NCBI RefSeq assembly: GCF_001953355.1
Contig: NZ_MPIY01000007.1
Coordinates: 67,641 to 131,640 of the forward strand
Length of the DNA: 64,000 bases
Direction: 5' to 3'
From: Polynucleobacter sphagniphilus
GTDB lineage: Bacteria > Pseudomonadota > Gammaproteobacteria > Burkholderiales > Burkholderiaceae
Below, in pieces: positions 52,026-60,303 of the stretch. The translations under genes and the position numbers were made by a program. The notes under the pieces were generated by a model, which searched no databases, was not told where the DNA came from, and saw only the letters and a list, made by a program, of their open reading frames with translations. Every line of letters begins with the position of its first letter. Position 1 is the first letter of the stretch.

Positions 52026-52407
52026 CAGCCCCCTTTCAATAGAAAAGCCAAGCTTACGGGCTTGGCTTTTGCTTTTCTCTGGCAGTTTCTTTTTAAATGG
52101 CTGTTTTGCACCGATTGCAGCCCTGGGGACCAGCGGAACTGCTGCCGTCAGTTCAGCCGGTACTGCCGTAGGCTCGGCTGCAGCCGCATACCCCGCTACA
52201 GCAGCTAGCCTGGCGACAACTGCTGCAACCGGAAAATCCCCCCTGGAGCATGCCACCTCAGCAGCCACTAAAAAGGATTGCAGTTTTTTTAACGTCCTAA
52301 GCTCTCAGCCAATTTGTCAGGACATCTTGATGCCTTCGATTACCGACAAGAGCGAGCTCTATTTGGGACCTGCAGATGCCCCTGATTACAAGATTGAGCC
52401 TAAGTAA
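52006..52407 (+). CDS. Predicted lipoprotein with Ala/Thr-rich mature region
   Basis: The frame encodes a lipoprotein signal (LRAWLLLFSGSFFLNGC, lipobox LNGC), then GTSGTAAVSSAGTAVGSAAA and an Ala/Thr-rich stretch, then CSFFNVLSSQPICQDIL with two cysteines and a charged C-terminus. No ATG fits: the best candidate is a TTG at 52006 that overlaps the previous gene's end. A TTG at 52069 would give a very short signal. The signal region sits in the terminator hairpin of the previous gene. No known domain recognised. The T7 run at 52284-52290 is read in frame here. Confidence 0.6.
   Translation: MSAPRNNSPLSIEKPSLRAWLLLFSGSFFLNGCFAPIAALGTSGTAAVSSAGTAVGSAAAAYPATAASLATTAATGKSPLEHATSAATKKDCSFFNVLSSQPICQDILMPSITDKSELYLGPADAPDYKIEPK
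52043..52070. terminator. Strong terminator overlapping the 5' end of the lipoprotein gene
   Basis: AAAAGCCAAGC (52043-52053) and GCTTGGCTTTT (52060-52070) form a perfect 11-bp stem with a 6-nt loop, followed by GCTTTT. It is placed 17 bp after the adhesin-E-like stop. Confidence 0.8.
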
Positions 52408-52470
52408 AGGCAAGGTCCGCCCACGACAGTCTAAAATTGAACCTTATTAGTAAAACTGAGCTTTTATCCT

Positions 52471-53325
52471 ATGACTATCGAAAATTACTACCTCACGCTA
52501 ACCTGCCCTAACCGCCCTGGAATAGTGGCTGCGGTATCCACTTATATTTATCAAGCGGGCGGCGATATTGAAGAGGCTCAGCAATTTGACGATAAAGCGT
52601 CTAAACGCTTTTTTATGCGGGTTAGCTTTAGCTGCGGCGTGAGCGCACAAACCTTACGGGAGGGTTTTGTAGAAATCGCTAAACGCTTCGAGTTAACCTG
52701 GCAATTACGTGCCGTTAAGGATCTCAAGCGCGTTGTCATTATGGCCTCCAAACTGGATCACTGCTTGGTTGATCTACTTTATCGTTGGCGCATTGGTGAG
52801 TTGCCTATGATTATTTGTGGCATTGTGTCCAATCACCCACGCGAGGTATACGCGAGCATCGATTTTGCTGATATCCCCTTTTATCATTTGCCCGTAACTC
52901 CAGAAACCAAACCTGCTCAAGAAGCGAAGTTGCTCGAGATCATTGCTCAATCGAAAGCAGATATGGTGATTTTGGCTCGCTACATGCAGATTCTGTCTGA
53001 TGATCTATCTACCAAGCTATCGGGACGCTGCATCAATGTCCATCACTCCTTCTTGCCTAGCTTTAAGGGCGCTAAACCATATCATCAGGCACATGCTCGC
53101 GGGATTAAGCTTATCGGTGCCACTGCTCATTTTGTTACGAGCGATCTAGATGAGGGTCCGATTATCGAACAAGATGTCACTCGCGTTACCCATGGTGATA
53201 CACCGGATGATTTGGTGCGCAAAGGTCGTGATTTAGAGCGCACTGTTCTGTCGCGCGCCTTGCGTTATTACCTACATGATCGTGTATTGATTAATGGCGC
53301 TACTTCAGTCGTTTTCTCGGATTAA
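52471..53325 (+). CDS. purU: Formyltetrahydrofolate deformylase
   Basis: A 284-residue enzyme releasing formate and tetrahydrofolate from 10-formyl-THF. The N-terminal ACT domain (YLTLTCPNRPGIVAAVSTYI) binds regulators such as glycine or methionine in known members. The C-terminal formyltransferase-like domain has the catalytic N-V-H-H-S-F-L-P-S-F-K-G motif and H-x-G/A-T-A-H-F-V followed by DLDEGPIIEQDV. The formate it releases could feed the formate dehydrogenase encoded at 32.9-37.6 kb. It is monocistronic and convergent with soxA. Confidence 0.94.
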   Translation: MTIENYYLTLTCPNRPGIVAAVSTYIYQAGGDIEEAQQFDDKASKRFFMRVSFSCGVSAQTLREGFVEIAKRFELTWQLRAVKDLKRVVIMASKLDHCLVDLLYRWRIGELPMIICGIVSNHPREVYASIDFADIPFYHLPVTPETKPAQEAKLLEIIAQSKADMVILARYMQILSDDLSTKLSGRCINVHHSFLPSFKGAKPYHQAHARGIKLIGATAHFVTSDLDEGPIIEQDVTRVTHGDTPDDLVRKGRDLERTVLSRALRYYLHDRVLINGATSVVFSD

Positions 53326-54104
53326 GGCCTCACCCCTGGAGTCTCCAGGGGCATCCCTCTAGCGCGCCACATTAAATAAAGTTCAAGCTGCGCCATTTCT
53401 TGCGAGCCATATTCAAATGGTTTTGCCCGTACGCCACTCATGCAGTTCCGCAATCGTCTCTCTAAAGAACCCAGACTCTGCCACTCCAAACGATAGATTG
53501 GATAAGCCGTTGGATGGGCCTGGGGAATCACGCTACCCCCCAGCTTTAATCCAGCCCTGTCTTCATGACACTGCGCGCACGATAAATTGAGCTGCCCCAT
53601 GCGCTGATAAAACCAAAGCTTGCCAGCATCAAAATCGGCCTGATTTGATTTATTCAACTGAATGCGAATTGGCATACCTTTGGATTGGGTAGCCACAAAA
53701 GCGGTCAGGGCAAGCAACTCTTTGCTCTCATACTCAAAGGGCGGTAAGTCTTGATGCGATATGCGGCATTGGTTGATTTGACCCTCTAATGTCTGCAATT
53801 TTCCATGCATCACTTTAGGAAATTGGGTGGCTACGCCCTGCATTGATTTTCCAGACTGACCATGACAAGCGGCGCACGCTTTATCGTGAGGCCCCACCTT
53901 CTCGCTCCAAATACTCCGACCATCTTCAACCGAGAACGTAGCTGGATTCAAGCTCGGATCATCCTGCATTGCCTGTATTTCCGCAGACATCATGCTGTAG
54001 CCAGATTGCCTATCAGGCCCAGGAATATTCTTAGCTGCCCAGCTTGCAAGTGGGCCACTACAAAGCAAAATCCAAGATAGAGAGGCTAATGTTTTAAGCT
54101 TCAA
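53322..54104 (-). CDS. soxA: Diheme cytochrome c SoxA
   Basis: A 260-residue periplasmic protein with a signal peptide (about residues 1-23). Two CxxCH heme sites are visible: CAACH at 77-81 and CAQCH at 176-180. Cys221 in RRLRNCMSGVRAKPFEYGS corresponds to the cysteine ligand of the active-site heme in SoxXA. SoxXA conjugates thiosulfate to the SoxY carrier cysteine. It is the last gene of the six-gene minus-strand run and starts directly at the end of soxZ. Confidence 0.92.
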   Translation of the reverse strand: MKLKTLASLSWILLCSGPLASWAAKNIPGPDRQSGYSMMSAEIQAMQDDPSLNPATFSVEDGRSIWSEKVGPHDKACAACHGQSGKSMQGVATQFPKVMHGKLQTLEGQINQCRISHQDLPPFEYESKELLALTAFVATQSKGMPIRIQLNKSNQADFDAGKLWFYQRMGQLNLSCAQCHEDRAGLKLGGSVIPQAHPTAYPIYRLEWQSLGSLERRLRNCMSGVRAKPFEYGSQEMAQLELYLMWRARGMPLETPGVRP

Positions 54105-54434
54105 TTAGCTCACTTGCAGATGCGTCTGATTAAGCGCTTCATAGCCATCATCGCCAGTCCATTTAAATTCAAGCGTACCAGTTTCAGTGGCAATGGTTGT
54201 AAAGGTAATTAATGGATTGGCACCCACTCCAGGGTAAAGATCAGCCTTAAATACTTCAACCCCGTTATAGGTACACGTAAAGTTACGGATGATATCCCTA
54301 GGAATTAATTTACCAGCCTCGTTGTATCTAAATCCCGTTTCCATGTCATGTTGAACAATCGCCCGAATTTCAATGATGGCACCTTTTTTTGCCTCAGTAG
54401 GCATCGTTATGGAGGTACGCGAAGTTTTACTCAT
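54105..54434 (-). CDS. soxZ: Thiosulfate oxidation carrier complex subunit SoxZ
   Basis: From the ATG at 54434 a 109-residue immunoglobulin-like protein is encoded; the frame is open further up, but that region belongs to soxY in another frame. Family pattern: ITMPTEAKKGAIIEIRAIVQH, then MetGluThrGlyPheArg (METGFR), IPRDIIRNFTCTYNGVEVFKADLYPG and TGTLEFKWTGDDG. SoxZ pairs with SoxY to carry sulfur intermediates. Its ATG overlaps the soxY stop (ATGA), so the two are translationally coupled, and soxA starts with no gap. Confidence 0.92.
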   Translation of the reverse strand: MSKTSRTSITMPTEAKKGAIIEIRAIVQHDMETGFRYNEAGKLIPRDIIRNFTCTYNGVEVFKADLYPGVGANPLITFTTIATETGTLEFKWTGDDGYEALNQTHLQVS

Positions 54435-54886
54435 AAGTTCTCCGTACAAGCCGATAGAGTGACTCGTGTATCGGCATAAGCGCGCCAAAAACTACCATCA
54501 CTCATCTGCGCAATTGCCCAGACCCGCTGACTATCTGACAAGCGAACGCGAGTTGAAACGGTGGCACGGCCTGAACGTGGTGATAAATAAGCACTAAAGA
54601 TATTGGGCAAGGGATTACCTTCTGCAATCACGTAGATTGCCTTTACATAATCATCTTGCGTCATTGGGCTTTGTACGCTCACCTTCAGAGGAACCAGGTT
54701 GCCATTCTCTACCAGCGGGGGAATAGTCAGTTGTACTCGCCCTTCTTGCACTGAATTAGATCCTACAATTAAATCAATGGCTTTTTCCGCATCCTGTTTT
54801 TTGGCAAACACTAGACTTGGATTAAATAGCAAGCTCGAGGCTAGTAAGCTTACTTTTTGTAACCAGCCTCGTCGACTGATCTTCAT
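54431..54886 (-). CDS. soxY: SoxY carrier protein with non-canonical C-terminus
   Basis: A 151-residue protein with a twin-arginine-like start (KISRRGWLQKVSLLASSLLF) for folded export, followed by the SoxY Ig-like domain (GRVQLTIPPLVENGNLVPLKV, then PLPNIFSAYLSPRSGRATVSTRVRLSDSQRVWAIAQMSDG). In classic SoxY the chain ends in GGCGG, whose cysteine carries the sulfur substrate. Here the end is VTLSACTENL: a cysteine remains (Cys147), but the flanking glycines are gone and four residues follow it. The alternative frame does not restore the motif. The carrier function is probable through Cys147 but may differ in chemistry. Confidence 0.85.
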   Translation of the reverse strand: MKISRRGWLQKVSLLASSLLFNPSLVFAKKQDAEKAIDLIVGSNSVQEGRVQLTIPPLVENGNLVPLKVSVQSPMTQDDYVKAIYVIAEGNPLPNIFSAYLSPRSGRATVSTRVRLSDSQRVWAIAQMSDGSFWRAYADTRVTLSACTENL

Positions 54887-54905
54887 GAGAGTAATCCTTT
54901 TATTT

Positions 54906-55367
54906 TCATTTGGTTTGATTGTTCAGGGTAACTAAAAAAGCAATGACATCTTCTATTTCTTGGGCACTCAAAATAGTCTGCCCAACAAATTTCGGTGCAA
55001 CTTGAGTCAGTCCAGCGGTTTGGTAATACGCAGGCATGATCGTATTGGGGTTAAAGTGGGCAGGGTTCACCAAACGCGCCCGCAATTGACCTGCATTCAT
55101 TGTGGCAACGCTTAAGCCTAAGTCAGGCGCTAGGTTTCCCTGAAAAGGCTCTTCTGGAAATGGGCCGTTATGGCATAAAAGACATAATCCCACATGCCTA
55201 CTGGTCACAATGGCTCGCCCCCGCTCAACATCTGCAGGTGCGCTAGTGAGGGGATGGGAGATCGAATCTCCCACGATCTGGGTATTGACCTCTTGAGCTG
55301 CGACTACTTGAAAAAAATAAGGCGCGATTAGCAAACCAATTGCCAATACACGCCTCATTCTCATCAC
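54906..55367 (-). CDS. soxX: Cytochrome c SoxX
   Basis: A 153-residue monoheme cytochrome with a signal peptide (about residues 1-24, ending VVAA-QEV). The heme site CLLCH is at residues 62-66, and Met111 in NTIMPAYY is the likely distal ligand. The surrounding pattern RGRAIVTSRHVGLCLLCHNGPFP and PDLGLSVATMNAGQLRARL is typical of SoxX, the partner of SoxA. It lies between the molybdenum hydroxylase large subunit and soxY in one operon. Confidence 0.9.
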   Translation of the reverse strand: MMRMRRVLAIGLLIAPYFFQVVAAQEVNTQIVGDSISHPLTSAPADVERGRAIVTSRHVGLCLLCHNGPFPEEPFQGNLAPDLGLSVATMNAGQLRARLVNPAHFNPNTIMPAYYQTAGLTQVAPKFVGQTILSAQEIEDVIAFLVTLNNQTK

Positions 55368-55397
55368 AACTATTTCGAGATACTGAATATATAGAGG

Positions 55398-57638
55398 TTA
55401 AACCAATTTGACACCACTGTTTTTCAATGGCACTGTACGGTAGCGCTTGCCAGTTGCTTTAGCAATTGCATTAAGAACAGCAGGCGCAGCCACGCAAATG
55501 GTTGGCTCTCCAACGCCGCCCCACTCTGGTCCTCCACCCTGAATCAAAATAGTCTCTACCTTAGGCATTTGTGACAAACGAATCGAATTAAAGGTATCGA
55601 AATTCTTTTGTACTACAGCGCCATTTTCAATAGTGATCTCTTCCTCAAAAAGAGCAGATAAACCATACACAAATGAACCTGCAATCTGTCTTTCCACTTG
55701 CGCTGGATTAACAACAAATCCAGGATCAGTTGCAGCAACCATACGATGAATTTTGACATCAGTACCATTCTTTACTGAAATTTCGCATGCGGCAGCAACA
55801 TAACTACCATAGGCCTTTACTTGCGCTAATCCACGGAAAATACCAGGCGCTGCTGGTTTAGACCAGCCAATACCATCAGCGACAGCATTTAATACAGCCA
55901 ATGCGCGCGGATTAGTGAGATATTTACGGCGGAAATCGAGTGGGTCAGCGCCAGCCGCTTCTGCCAACTCATCCATAAATGCCTCTAAGAACAAAGCATT
56001 CTGGTTGGCATTCACGCCACGCCAAAAACCCGGAGGAACCGACGTATTGCGCATGGCATGATCAACCATCAAATTAGGGAAGGTGTAATTGATGGCCGCT
56101 TCACCACTCGCATCTAAACCCTGAAATACAGCCGGATCTTTACCTTTATTTTGATCCACGATCCAAGGGCGTACAGCCGATAAAATCGACTGGCCGGATA
56201 GGCGCATATCAAGGCCAGTTAGATTTTTCTTATCGTCAAAGGATCCAGTCAATTTACACATCATCACAGGGTGATAATGATCATGAGTCATATCCTCTTC
56301 ACGCGTCCAGATCAACTTGATATGAGTACTAGGGATTTGTTTGGCAATCAACACGGCTTGGGTAGCATAATCCTGAAACGCGCCACGACGCCCAAAACCA
56401 CCACCTAAATTGACTTTATAAACATTGCAATTTTCTGCAGCCAAACCAGAGGCAGCAATCACTGCTGCAAAGGTTGCCTCACCGTCTTGAGTTGGCGCCC
56501 ACACTTCGCAGAGCTCAGGAGTCCACTTGGCAGTAGCAGTTTGAGGCTCAAGAGTGGCATGAGATAAGAATGGAAAGAAGTAACTTGATTCAACCTTTTT
56601 ATTGGAGCTAGCAATAGCTGCTTTTACATCTCCATAAGAGTTACCAACGAAAGTATCATTGGCGACCAAACCTTCTTGTAGGCTTTTCAGAATGCTGGCA
56701 CTTGAGACGGCACCATTACCACCGTCATCCCACTCAATCTTGACTGCATCCATGGCTGTCTTGGCATGCCAAAAGGTATCAGCTACCACAGCAACAGCAT
56801 CAGCCCCAACCGGAACAACCTTTTTAACGCCCTTCATACCTAATGCTGCAGTGGCATCGTAGCTTTTGACTTTGCCACCAAATACTGGGCATTGACGAAT
56901 ATTGGCCACTAGCATGCCAGGGAATTTCAAATCGATGGCGTAGATTTGGCGGCCCGTCACCTTATCAGCGACACCATCAATTCGATCTACTGGTTTACCA
57001 ATTAATTTCCACTGCTTCGGATCCTTCAATGGCACCTCGGTTGGCACAGGCAACTGAGAGGCTGCAACAGACACCTTACCAAATGTGGTTTTGCGTCCAG
57101 TAGGAGTGTGCGTAATGACGCCCTTTAGTACTACACACTCAGAAACAGGCACACCCCAAGCATTTGCAGCTGCCTGAATGAGCATTATGCGTGCAGCAGC
57201 ACCGCCTTTGCGCACATACTGCTCTGACGTACGAATACCACGACTACCACCTGTTGAGAAACTACCCCAAACTTGCTTGCGCTTGAGACTCTCTTCTGGG
57301 CTTGGATACTCATAACTGACTTTGCTCCAATCGCACTCCAGCTCTTCAGCAACCATTTGCGCTAAACCAGTAATCGTTCCCTGACCCATCTCAGAGCGCA
57401 CGATGCGCACTACTACATCATCATTTGGCTTGACCACAACCCACACACCAATCTCTGGTGTTGAGAGGGGTGCCATAGAAGTTGTCCCAGTCCCCATCGC
57501 TGCATGGGCTTCAGACATGATGGAGAAATCAAATCCAATGGCAAGACCGGTTGCAATAGCAGTACTTCCAACAATAAAACTTCTACGTGAGGTATTTGTC
57601 ATAGCGTTTTTTTCAATATTCTTGATTGATGTTGTCAT
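55398..57638 (-). CDS. Molybdopterin-binding subunit of a xanthine dehydrogenase-family hydroxylase (IorB-like)
   Basis: A 746-residue protein with a twin-arginine signal (TSRRSFIVGSTAIATGLAIG), so it acts in the periplasm. Sequence features match isoquinoline 1-oxidoreductase/aldehyde oxidase-like large subunits: VRSEMGQGTITGLAQMVAEE, KLIGKPVDRIDGVADKVTG, NLGGGFGRRGAFQDYATQA and the catalytic glutamate in EWGGVGEP (Glu711). This family uses a small [2Fe-2S] partner and often passes electrons to a c-type cytochrome. A second ATG at residue 13 is an alternative start. The substrate is unknown. soxX follows after 30 bp, which is an unusual coupling. Confidence 0.88.
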   Translation of the reverse strand: MTTSIKNIEKNAMTNTSRRSFIVGSTAIATGLAIGFDFSIMSEAHAAMGTGTTSMAPLSTPEIGVWVVVKPNDDVVVRIVRSEMGQGTITGLAQMVAEELECDWSKVSYEYPSPEESLKRKQVWGSFSTGGSRGIRTSEQYVRKGGAAARIMLIQAAANAWGVPVSECVVLKGVITHTPTGRKTTFGKVSVAASQLPVPTEVPLKDPKQWKLIGKPVDRIDGVADKVTGRQIYAIDLKFPGMLVANIRQCPVFGGKVKSYDATAALGMKGVKKVVPVGADAVAVVADTFWHAKTAMDAVKIEWDDGGNGAVSSASILKSLQEGLVANDTFVGNSYGDVKAAIASSNKKVESSYFFPFLSHATLEPQTATAKWTPELCEVWAPTQDGEATFAAVIAASGLAAENCNVYKVNLGGGFGRRGAFQDYATQAVLIAKQIPSTHIKLIWTREEDMTHDHYHPVMMCKLTGSFDDKKNLTGLDMRLSGQSILSAVRPWIVDQNKGKDPAVFQGLDASGEAAINYTFPNLMVDHAMRNTSVPPGFWRGVNANQNALFLEAFMDELAEAAGADPLDFRRKYLTNPRALAVLNAVADGIGWSKPAAPGIFRGLAQVKAYGSYVAAACEISVKNGTDVKIHRMVAATDPGFVVNPAQVERQIAGSFVYGLSALFEEEITIENGAVVQKNFDTFNSIRLSQMPKVETILIQGGGPEWGGVGEPTICVAAPAVLNAIAKATGKRYRTVPLKNSGVKLV

Positions 57639-57647
57639 GATTTTTCC

Positions 57648-58097
57648 TTAAGCCTTGGTGACAGCATGGATCGCTTGACGCACTTGCTGGAAAGTACCGC
57701 AACGACAGATATTCGTAATAGCCTCATCGATCTGAGCATCGGTTGGTTTTGGGTTGGTACGCAATAGAGCTGTTGTAGCCATCACAATGCCGGATTGGCA
57801 GTAGCCGCACTGCGGAACTTGGTTATCTACCCACGCCTTTTGAATCTTAGACAATTGACCATTTTTTTCCAAGCTCTCAATGGTTTCAATTTTCTTGCCC
57901 TCGGCGGCCGATACCGGCAAAGAGCAACTGCGCATGGCAACGCCTTCAAACAAGACTGTACAAGCACCACATTGACCGACGCCGCAACCATATTTGGTCC
58001 CGGTCAAGCCAACTTGCTCGCGAATAGCCCATAACAATGGGGTGTCCGGGTCGACATCTACCTTGTATTTTTTGCCATTGACATTTAATTCGGTCAT
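57648..58097 (-). CDS. [2Fe-2S] subunit of a molybdenum hydroxylase (IorA-like)
   Basis: A 149-residue iron-sulfur protein with two [2Fe-2S] clusters: plant-ferredoxin type (Cys38, 43, 46 and 58 in YGCGVGQCGACTVLFEGVAM and RSC) and the C-terminal type (Cys97, 100, 131 and 133 in CGYCQSG and ICRCG). It begins TELNVNGKKYKVDVDPDTPL, typical of small subunits of isoquinoline 1-oxidoreductase and CoxS-like proteins. It has no own export signal and is probably carried out with the Tat-dependent large subunit. It is the first gene of the operon. Confidence 0.92.
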   Translation of the reverse strand: MTELNVNGKKYKVDVDPDTPLLWAIREQVGLTGTKYGCGVGQCGACTVLFEGVAMRSCSLPVSAAEGKKIETIESLEKNGQLSKIQKAWVDNQVPQCGYCQSGIVMATTALLRTNPKPTDAQIDEAITNICRCGTFQQVRQAIHAVTKA

Positions 58098-58233
58098 GAG
58101 TGATCTCCTGAAGGTTTAATAATTTGAGTTTTATGGTCAAGGAACCGAAAAACCCTGTATTTCATGTGCTTATCTTAACTAAGAATTAGTTTATTGCGTT
58201 GCAACAAATTATGACCCGAAGTAAGATCCATAC

Positions 58234-58584
58234 ATGATCTTCGGACTTGTACAAATACTCTTCTTTCAAAGCCTGGGGGAGCTCGTTTCAAAGTCGGTTC
58301 TCCCCACCCTCCCAGGCCCAGTGATTGGCTTGATTCTTCTGTTGGGCTGGCTGGTCTTGCGTAAGGGCATTAACTCTGACTTAGCAATCGTCGCTGATGG
58401 GTTTAGCCAATATCTTGGCCTCTTATTTGTTCCGGCGGCAGTAGGTGTGGTGCTGTACCTGCCTCAGCTTCGAGAAAATGCCCTGGCCATCATATGCGCC
58501 CTAGTTGGTAGTGTCATATTGACGATTGGTTCCAGCGCAGTAGTGGTTCGTTTTCTCCATGCGAAATTGGATCGAGATGAGTAA
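58234..58584 (+). CDS. LrgA/CidA family membrane protein
   Basis: A 116-residue protein with about four membrane helices: QILFFQSLGELVSKSVLPTL, GPVIGLILLLGWLVL, a segment around YLGLLFVPAAVGVVLYLP, and ALAIICALVGSVILTIGSSAVV. This is the LrgA/CidA (UPF0299) pattern. Older work called these holin-like; newer work shows LrgAB-type proteins transport pyruvate or glycolate-like acids. It overlaps lrgB and diverges from the molybdenum hydroxylase operon. Confidence 0.85.
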   Translation: MIFGLVQILFFQSLGELVSKSVLPTLPGPVIGLILLLGWLVLRKGINSDLAIVADGFSQYLGLLFVPAAVGVVLYLPQLRENALAIICALVGSVILTIGSSAVVVRFLHAKLDRDE

Positions 58585-59305
58585 AGAACACACCATCTTC
58601 GAGATCTGGGTTTATCTATCCGGTAGCCCACTCTTTGCACTCTTCCTAACCTTGACCGCCTACCAAATCGGCTTAACCATCTATCGTCACTTCAAACAAA
58701 ATCCATTAGCCAACCCAGTAGCCATCGCTATCATTTTGGTTGCATGCACCATTCAATTAATTGATATGCCGTATTCAACCTATTTTGAAGGCGCGCAATT
58801 TATTCACTTTCTATTAGGCTCTGCCACAGTTTCTTTAGCCATTCCAATCTATCGAGGTTTGAGCAGTTTAAAAGGCAGGTCTTTGCCATTGCTCGCTGCT
58901 CTGGTCACTGGCGGACTGATGTCCATTTTTAGCGCAGTTAATATCGCCAAATTATTAGGTGCTGATAACAGCATTATTGGTGGCATGTACCCTAAATCAG
59001 TTACTGCGCCTATTGCCATGGGCATTGCAGAGCGGATTGGCGTATCACCTACTTTAACGGCGATCTTTGCTGTGGCTACCGGAATTCTCGGAGCCATCTT
59101 GGCGCCCTTTGTGCTCAATGCCCTAGGCATGAAAGCCTGGTGGCAGCGTGGCTTTGCCATCGGCATTGGTGCACATGGTATCGGCACCTCTAGGGCGTTT
59201 AGCATTCACCCTGAAGCTGGTACCTATGCCAGTCTGGCGATGGGCATGAATGGTATCTTGAGTGCGGTTGCAATTCCCATCCTATATCACCTATTTAATC
59301 AATAA
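58577..59305 (+). CDS. LrgB family membrane protein
   Basis: From the ATG at 58577 (the frame is open to an ATG at 58559) a 242-residue multi-pass protein is encoded. Characteristic LrgB pattern: YPKSVTAPIAMGIAERIGVSPTLTAIFAVATGILGAILAP, here shown in parts (YPKSVTAPIAMGIAERIG, then TAIFAVATGILGA), and the GIGAHGIGTSRAFSIHPEAG near the C-terminus. It works with LrgA in the inner membrane. The start overlaps the lrgA end by 8 bp, so the pair is coupled. A Bug-type binding protein gene follows after 5 bp. Confidence 0.85.
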   Translation: MSKEHTIFEIWVYLSGSPLFALFLTLTAYQIGLTIYRHFKQNPLANPVAIAIILVACTIQLIDMPYSTYFEGAQFIHFLLGSATVSLAIPIYRGLSSLKGRSLPLLAALVTGGLMSIFSAVNIAKLLGADNSIIGGMYPKSVTAPIAMGIAERIGVSPTLTAIFAVATGILGAILAPFVLNALGMKAWWQRGFAIGIGAHGIGTSRAFSIHPEAGTYASLAMGMNGILSAVAIPILYHLFNQ

Positions 59306-59310
59306 TCCCT

Positions 59311-60288
59311 ATGAAAATCCTCAAATCAGCCCTCATAGGCTGCGCCCTACTCTTTAGTTTTTATCGCATTGCTATTGGAGCTGATGCTGACTGGCCCAAA
59401 AAACCCATCGTGGCAATTGTTGCTTTTCCAGCCGGGGGCTCTACCGATAGTTTTGCTCGAAATATTGCCTCCAACTTAGGTGAAGCACTTGGGCAATCAG
59501 TCATGGTTGACAATAGGCCCGGTGCTGGTGGCATGATCGGCTTGCAGGCTGCTGCAAAAGCTGCCCCAGATGGTTATACGATCTTTTTTGGAGCACTAAC
59601 CAATCAAGCAATCTCACATAGTCTTTTTGCCAATGCAACAGTAGATATGCGCAAGGATTTAACACCGGTAGCGCTGATGGGAACTATCCCTCATTTACTG
59701 GTGGTGAACCCTTCTGTTCCCGCCAAAAATTTAACTGAATTAATTGCCTTTATAAAATCAAAAAACGGTAATTTCAATTACGCATCACAAGGCAATGGCA
59801 GCCTATCCCATATAGAGGCCACTCTATTTATGCAGCGCATTGGCGCAACCGGCACGCATGTTCCCTATAAAGGCAGTAGCTTTGCTTTACCTGATCTGAT
59901 TGCCGGCAATACCCTCATGATGTTTGATAGCGTGACTGCTTCACTGCCACACATCCAAAGCGGCAAACTGAGGGCGATTGCAATGGCATCGGCTGAGCGT
60001 TCACCATTGTTACCTAATGTGCCCACACTAAGTCAAGAGGGCATGAAAAACTTTGATGTTGAAAACCTCTATGCCGTGTATGTACCCAAGGGCACTCCAC
60101 CAGCAATCGTTGACCGTTTAGACAATGCACTTGCAAAGATTGCAGCCAACAAGAACAATCAGGCTCGCCTCGCTTCCCAAGGTATTCGTGTGCACTATGA
60201 AAATGCCGAGCACTTAGCGGTGATTACAAATACTGAATTCGAAAAATGGGCCAAGATAGTGAAGTTAGCTAATTTGAAGATCGATTAA
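59311..60288 (+). CDS. Tripartite tricarboxylate transporter substrate-binding protein (Bug/TctC family)
   Basis: A 325-residue periplasmic protein with a signal peptide (about 24 residues, ending AIG-ADADWP). Bug pattern: KPIVAIVAFPAGGSTDSFAR, then VMVDNRPGAGGMIGLQAAAKAAPDGYT and FNYASQGNGSLSHIEATLFM, and VPYKGSSFALPDLIAGNTLMMFD. These proteins bind carboxylates or amino acids and are very abundant in Burkholderiales. No TctA/TctB membrane genes are adjacent, so it is an orphan binding protein, possibly serving LrgAB or the following gamma-glutamyltransferase. Confidence 0.9.
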   Translation: MKILKSALIGCALLFSFYRIAIGADADWPKKPIVAIVAFPAGGSTDSFARNIASNLGEALGQSVMVDNRPGAGGMIGLQAAAKAAPDGYTIFFGALTNQAISHSLFANATVDMRKDLTPVALMGTIPHLLVVNPSVPAKNLTELIAFIKSKNGNFNYASQGNGSLSHIEATLFMQRIGATGTHVPYKGSSFALPDLIAGNTLMMFDSVTASLPHIQSGKLRAIAMASAERSPLLPNVPTLSQEGMKNFDVENLYAVYVPKGTPPAIVDRLDNALAKIAANKNNQARLASQGIRVHYENAEHLAVITNTEFEKWAKIVKLANLKID

Positions 60289-60303
60289 AAAGTAACGAAA
60301 GCC

